From JBJXGF01 sp046153015 (GTDB lineage: Bacteria; Actinomycetota; Acidimicrobiia; Acidimicrobiales; CAIXPF01): a stretch of DNA of 6,572 nucleotides. Made by a program: the position numbers and the translations under genes. The notes under the pieces are model-generated. The model worked only from the letters and a program-made list of their open reading frames with translations. It was not told the DNA's origin and did not search any database. Location: the NCBI GenBank assembly GCA_046153015.1, contig JBJXGF010000222.1:1-6572 (forward strand), read 5' to 3'. Shown one piece after another: positions 5,984 through 6,572 of this stretch (its first letter is position 1; every line of letters starts with the position of its first letter).

Positions 5984-6166
5984 TTAGTGCTGGACGACGA
6001 TGACAGCGGCCGAGTTCGACTGGCCGGCGCCGTGGATGCCGACGGCGAGACCGGCGAGGTTCGCCTGATAGATCTGGACGTTCGAGTAGTTGTTGCCGCC
6101 GCCCCACCACCGGCCGAACTCTTCGCGCTCGGCCAGAACTTCACAGATCTCGTTCTCGAACTGCAT
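5984..6166 (-). CDS. Peptide 2: paralogous leader plus curlin-like C-terminal region
   Basis: A 60-residue paralogue of peptide 1 and the first gene of the minus-strand operon. GGAGG (CCTCC at 6173-6177) stands six bases before the ATG. The leader ENEICEVLAEREEFGR (4-19) matches peptide 1 and keeps the Cys (C8). It is followed by WWGGG rather than GGG. The C-terminal region has NVQIYQANLAGLAVG (29-43), a Gly/His break IHGAG (44-48) and a final strand QSNSAAVIVVQH (49-60). This ending resembles the QHNSAVVRV end of the FN3 protein. A conserved leader with a divergent core is typical of peptides recognised by a common processing enzyme. The glycine run is the likeliest boundary, and cleavage there is inference. 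It is separated from peptide 1 by 74 bases. Function is unknown; an extracellular fibre subunit or a bioactive or signalling peptide are the candidates. Confidence 0.87.
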   Translation of the reverse strand: MQFENEICEVLAEREEFGRWWGGGNNYSNVQIYQANLAGLAVGIHGAGQSNSAAVIVVQH

Positions 6167-6172
6167 GATTTG

Positions 6173-6177
6173 CCTCC
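6173..6177 (-). promoter_or_regulatory. Strong ribosome binding site of peptide 2
   Basis: CCTCC on the plus strand reads GGAGG in the mRNA, six bases before the ATG at 6166. It decides the start in favour of the 60-residue peptide. Confidence 0.75.
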
Positions 6178-6191
6178 GGCTGGTTGTGTAT

Positions 6192-6227
6192 TCACCGGCC
6201 CCAAAGGGCGTTTAGCCCCTCACCGGT
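6192..6227 (-). promoter_or_regulatory. Structured, possibly bistable leader upstream of the peptide operon
   Basis: ACCGG at 6194-6198 pairs with CCGGT at 6223-6227. Inside, GGGC at 6206-6209 can pair either with GCCC at 6215-6218 (loop GTTTA) or with GCCC at 6199-6202 and adjacent bases (loop AAA), so the two inner hairpins exclude each other. TCACCGG also occurs twice 28 bases apart (6192-6198 and 6220-6226). The element lies about 15 bases upstream of the peptide 2 ribosome binding site. It matches no riboswitch class that I know. It may be an RNA switch, an mRNA stabiliser or an operator. Confidence 0.4.
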
Positions 6228-6504
6228 CCTCCACATCATCGCGACGTCGGGCGGCTGCGGAATCGGGTGAATGCATGAGTTTCGGCTACGCCGCGAGATG
6301 ACCGCCGGCCAACGGATAACGTCCGTACTGCCACGGAGCGTGGGGCGATCCGAGCTGCTCGGACCGCCCGCCCGGTGCGACCAGGGAGAGACGCGGGGTG
6401 GCCGACGCCAGGGCCGAGGGTCCCTTTTGCGCATCGAGCGGGGCGCCTCCCGTAGAATCGGGCTCGACCGCACCTGGTTCGAGGCCAACCGCAGGGGGAA
6501 CCGC
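6228..6504. other. Divergent promoter region between the peptide operon and the amidohydrolase gene
   Basis: This gap must hold promoters for both directions. No convincing small gene is seen in it. Short inverted repeats are present: ACGGA/TCCGT at 6312-6316 and 6322-6326 (5-base spacer), and CCAC/GTGG just after it (about 6331-6343). They are plausible regulator half-sites for the peptide operon, but I cannot identify a clear minus-strand -35/-10 pair. Confidence 0.3.
6453..6458 (+). promoter_or_regulatory. Possible -10 element for the amidohydrolase gene
   Basis: TAGAAT is a close match to the housekeeping -10 consensus, in GC-rich DNA 46 bases before the ATG at 6505. It is flanked by CCCG and CGGG arms. 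The best -35-like word, TTGCGC at 6427-6432, is 20 bases upstream, longer than ideal. Confidence 0.4.
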
Positions 6505-6572
6505 ATGGCCGCTCCGGCAGCGCCGATCATCTCGGCCGACTCTCACATCACCGAGCCGCCCGACTGCTACAC
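6505..6572 (+). CDS. Amidohydrolase family protein, N-terminal fragment
   Basis: Only the first 22 codons are in the window: MAAPAAPIISADSHITEPPD followed by CY. AGGGGGAA at 6493-6500 is a good ribosome binding site for this ATG. The ISADSHITEPPD start is the characteristic first strand and metal-site region of TIM-barrel amidohydrolases of the amidohydrolase-2 (ACMSD/decarboxylase-like) group. These hydrolyse or decarboxylate small, often aromatic, substrates in the cytoplasm. Specific function cannot be judged from so short a piece. It diverges from the peptide operon and is probably unrelated to it, fitting better with the catabolic genes at the left edge. Confidence 0.8.
   Translation, partial: MAAPAAPIISADSHITEPPDCY

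Noticed and set aside
3466..6166. Lanthipeptide, lasso peptide or daptide cluster
   Set aside because: No LanB/LanC, lasso cyclase, aminotransferase, methyltransferase or ABC exporter is in the window. Only the PqqD-M50 protein hints at RiPP-like handling.
5704..6204. Minus-strand 166-codon frame covering both peptide genes
   Set aside because: It is out of frame with the two well-supported peptides, which have perfect ribosome binding sites and conserved leaders. Its product is Ser/Arg/Pro-rich.
6167..6330. Cyclic-di-GMP or cyclic-di-AMP riboswitch in the peptide operon leader
   Set aside because: Considered because such switches control biofilm-type genes, but the GEMM core and the ydaO-type consensus blocks cannot be aligned to the sequence.
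1..6572. CRISPR arrays, tRNA or rRNA genes, insertion sequences
   Set aside because: No regularly spaced repeats, no tRNA cloverleaf patterns and no transposase-like frames or terminal inverted repeats were found by eye on either strand.

Overview
The window is high-GC DNA that looks actinobacterial. It carries an F420-dependent luciferase-like (LLM) oxidoreductase of a type common in Actinomycetota, very GC-rich third codon positions, GTG/ATG starts and tight minus-strand gene packing. The class cannot be fixed from sequence alone; Acidimicrobiia or Thermoleophilia-like lineages are a guess.

Left edge (1-1246): the 3' end of a dienelactone-hydrolase-like gene on the plus strand converges on an LLM F420-dependent oxidoreductase on the minus strand. 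A 34-bp near-perfect palindrome lies between them. This is ordinary catabolic or redox content.

Centre left (1247-3417): two plus-strand LuxR/FixJ-type regulators. Each has a good C-terminal helix-turn-helix but a degenerate receiver domain, in which the acidic pair is replaced by Gly-Pro in both. Between them lie a possible 50-residue small protein followed at once by a strong hairpin, and a second strong hairpin in the leader of the second regulator.

Centre right (3466-6166, minus strand): this is the part worth attention. Read in the direction of transcription, it holds two paralogous 60-65 residue peptides; a hairpin; a membrane-embedded M50 (site-2-type) metallopeptidase with an N-terminal PqqD-like domain; and a Sec-exported fibronectin type III protein whose start overlaps the peptidase stop by four bases. 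The two peptides share a charged N-terminal 'leader' (E-[LI]-C-E-V-L-x-E-R-E-E-F-G-R) ending in a glycine run. Beyond it lies a variable C-terminal half rich in alternating Asn/Gln/Val/Ile/Ala that resembles curlin-type amyloid repeats. The FN3 protein carries a related beta-strand motif twice, once on each side of its FN3 domain.

My reading is that this is a small, apparently undescribed system. Leader-bearing curlin-like peptides would be recognised by the PqqD-like domain, cut in or at the membrane by the M50 peptidase, and assembled outside the cell with the FN3 protein as partner, nucleator or anchor. The two nearby LuxR proteins with non-canonical receivers are candidate controllers, by analogy with CsgD of the curli system. 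Peptide paralogy, domain content and gene order are seen directly; the function is inference. No RiPP tailoring enzyme, ABC exporter or sortase lies in the window.

Right edge (6505-6572): the first 22 codons of an amidohydrolase-family gene on the plus strand, divergent from the peptide operon.
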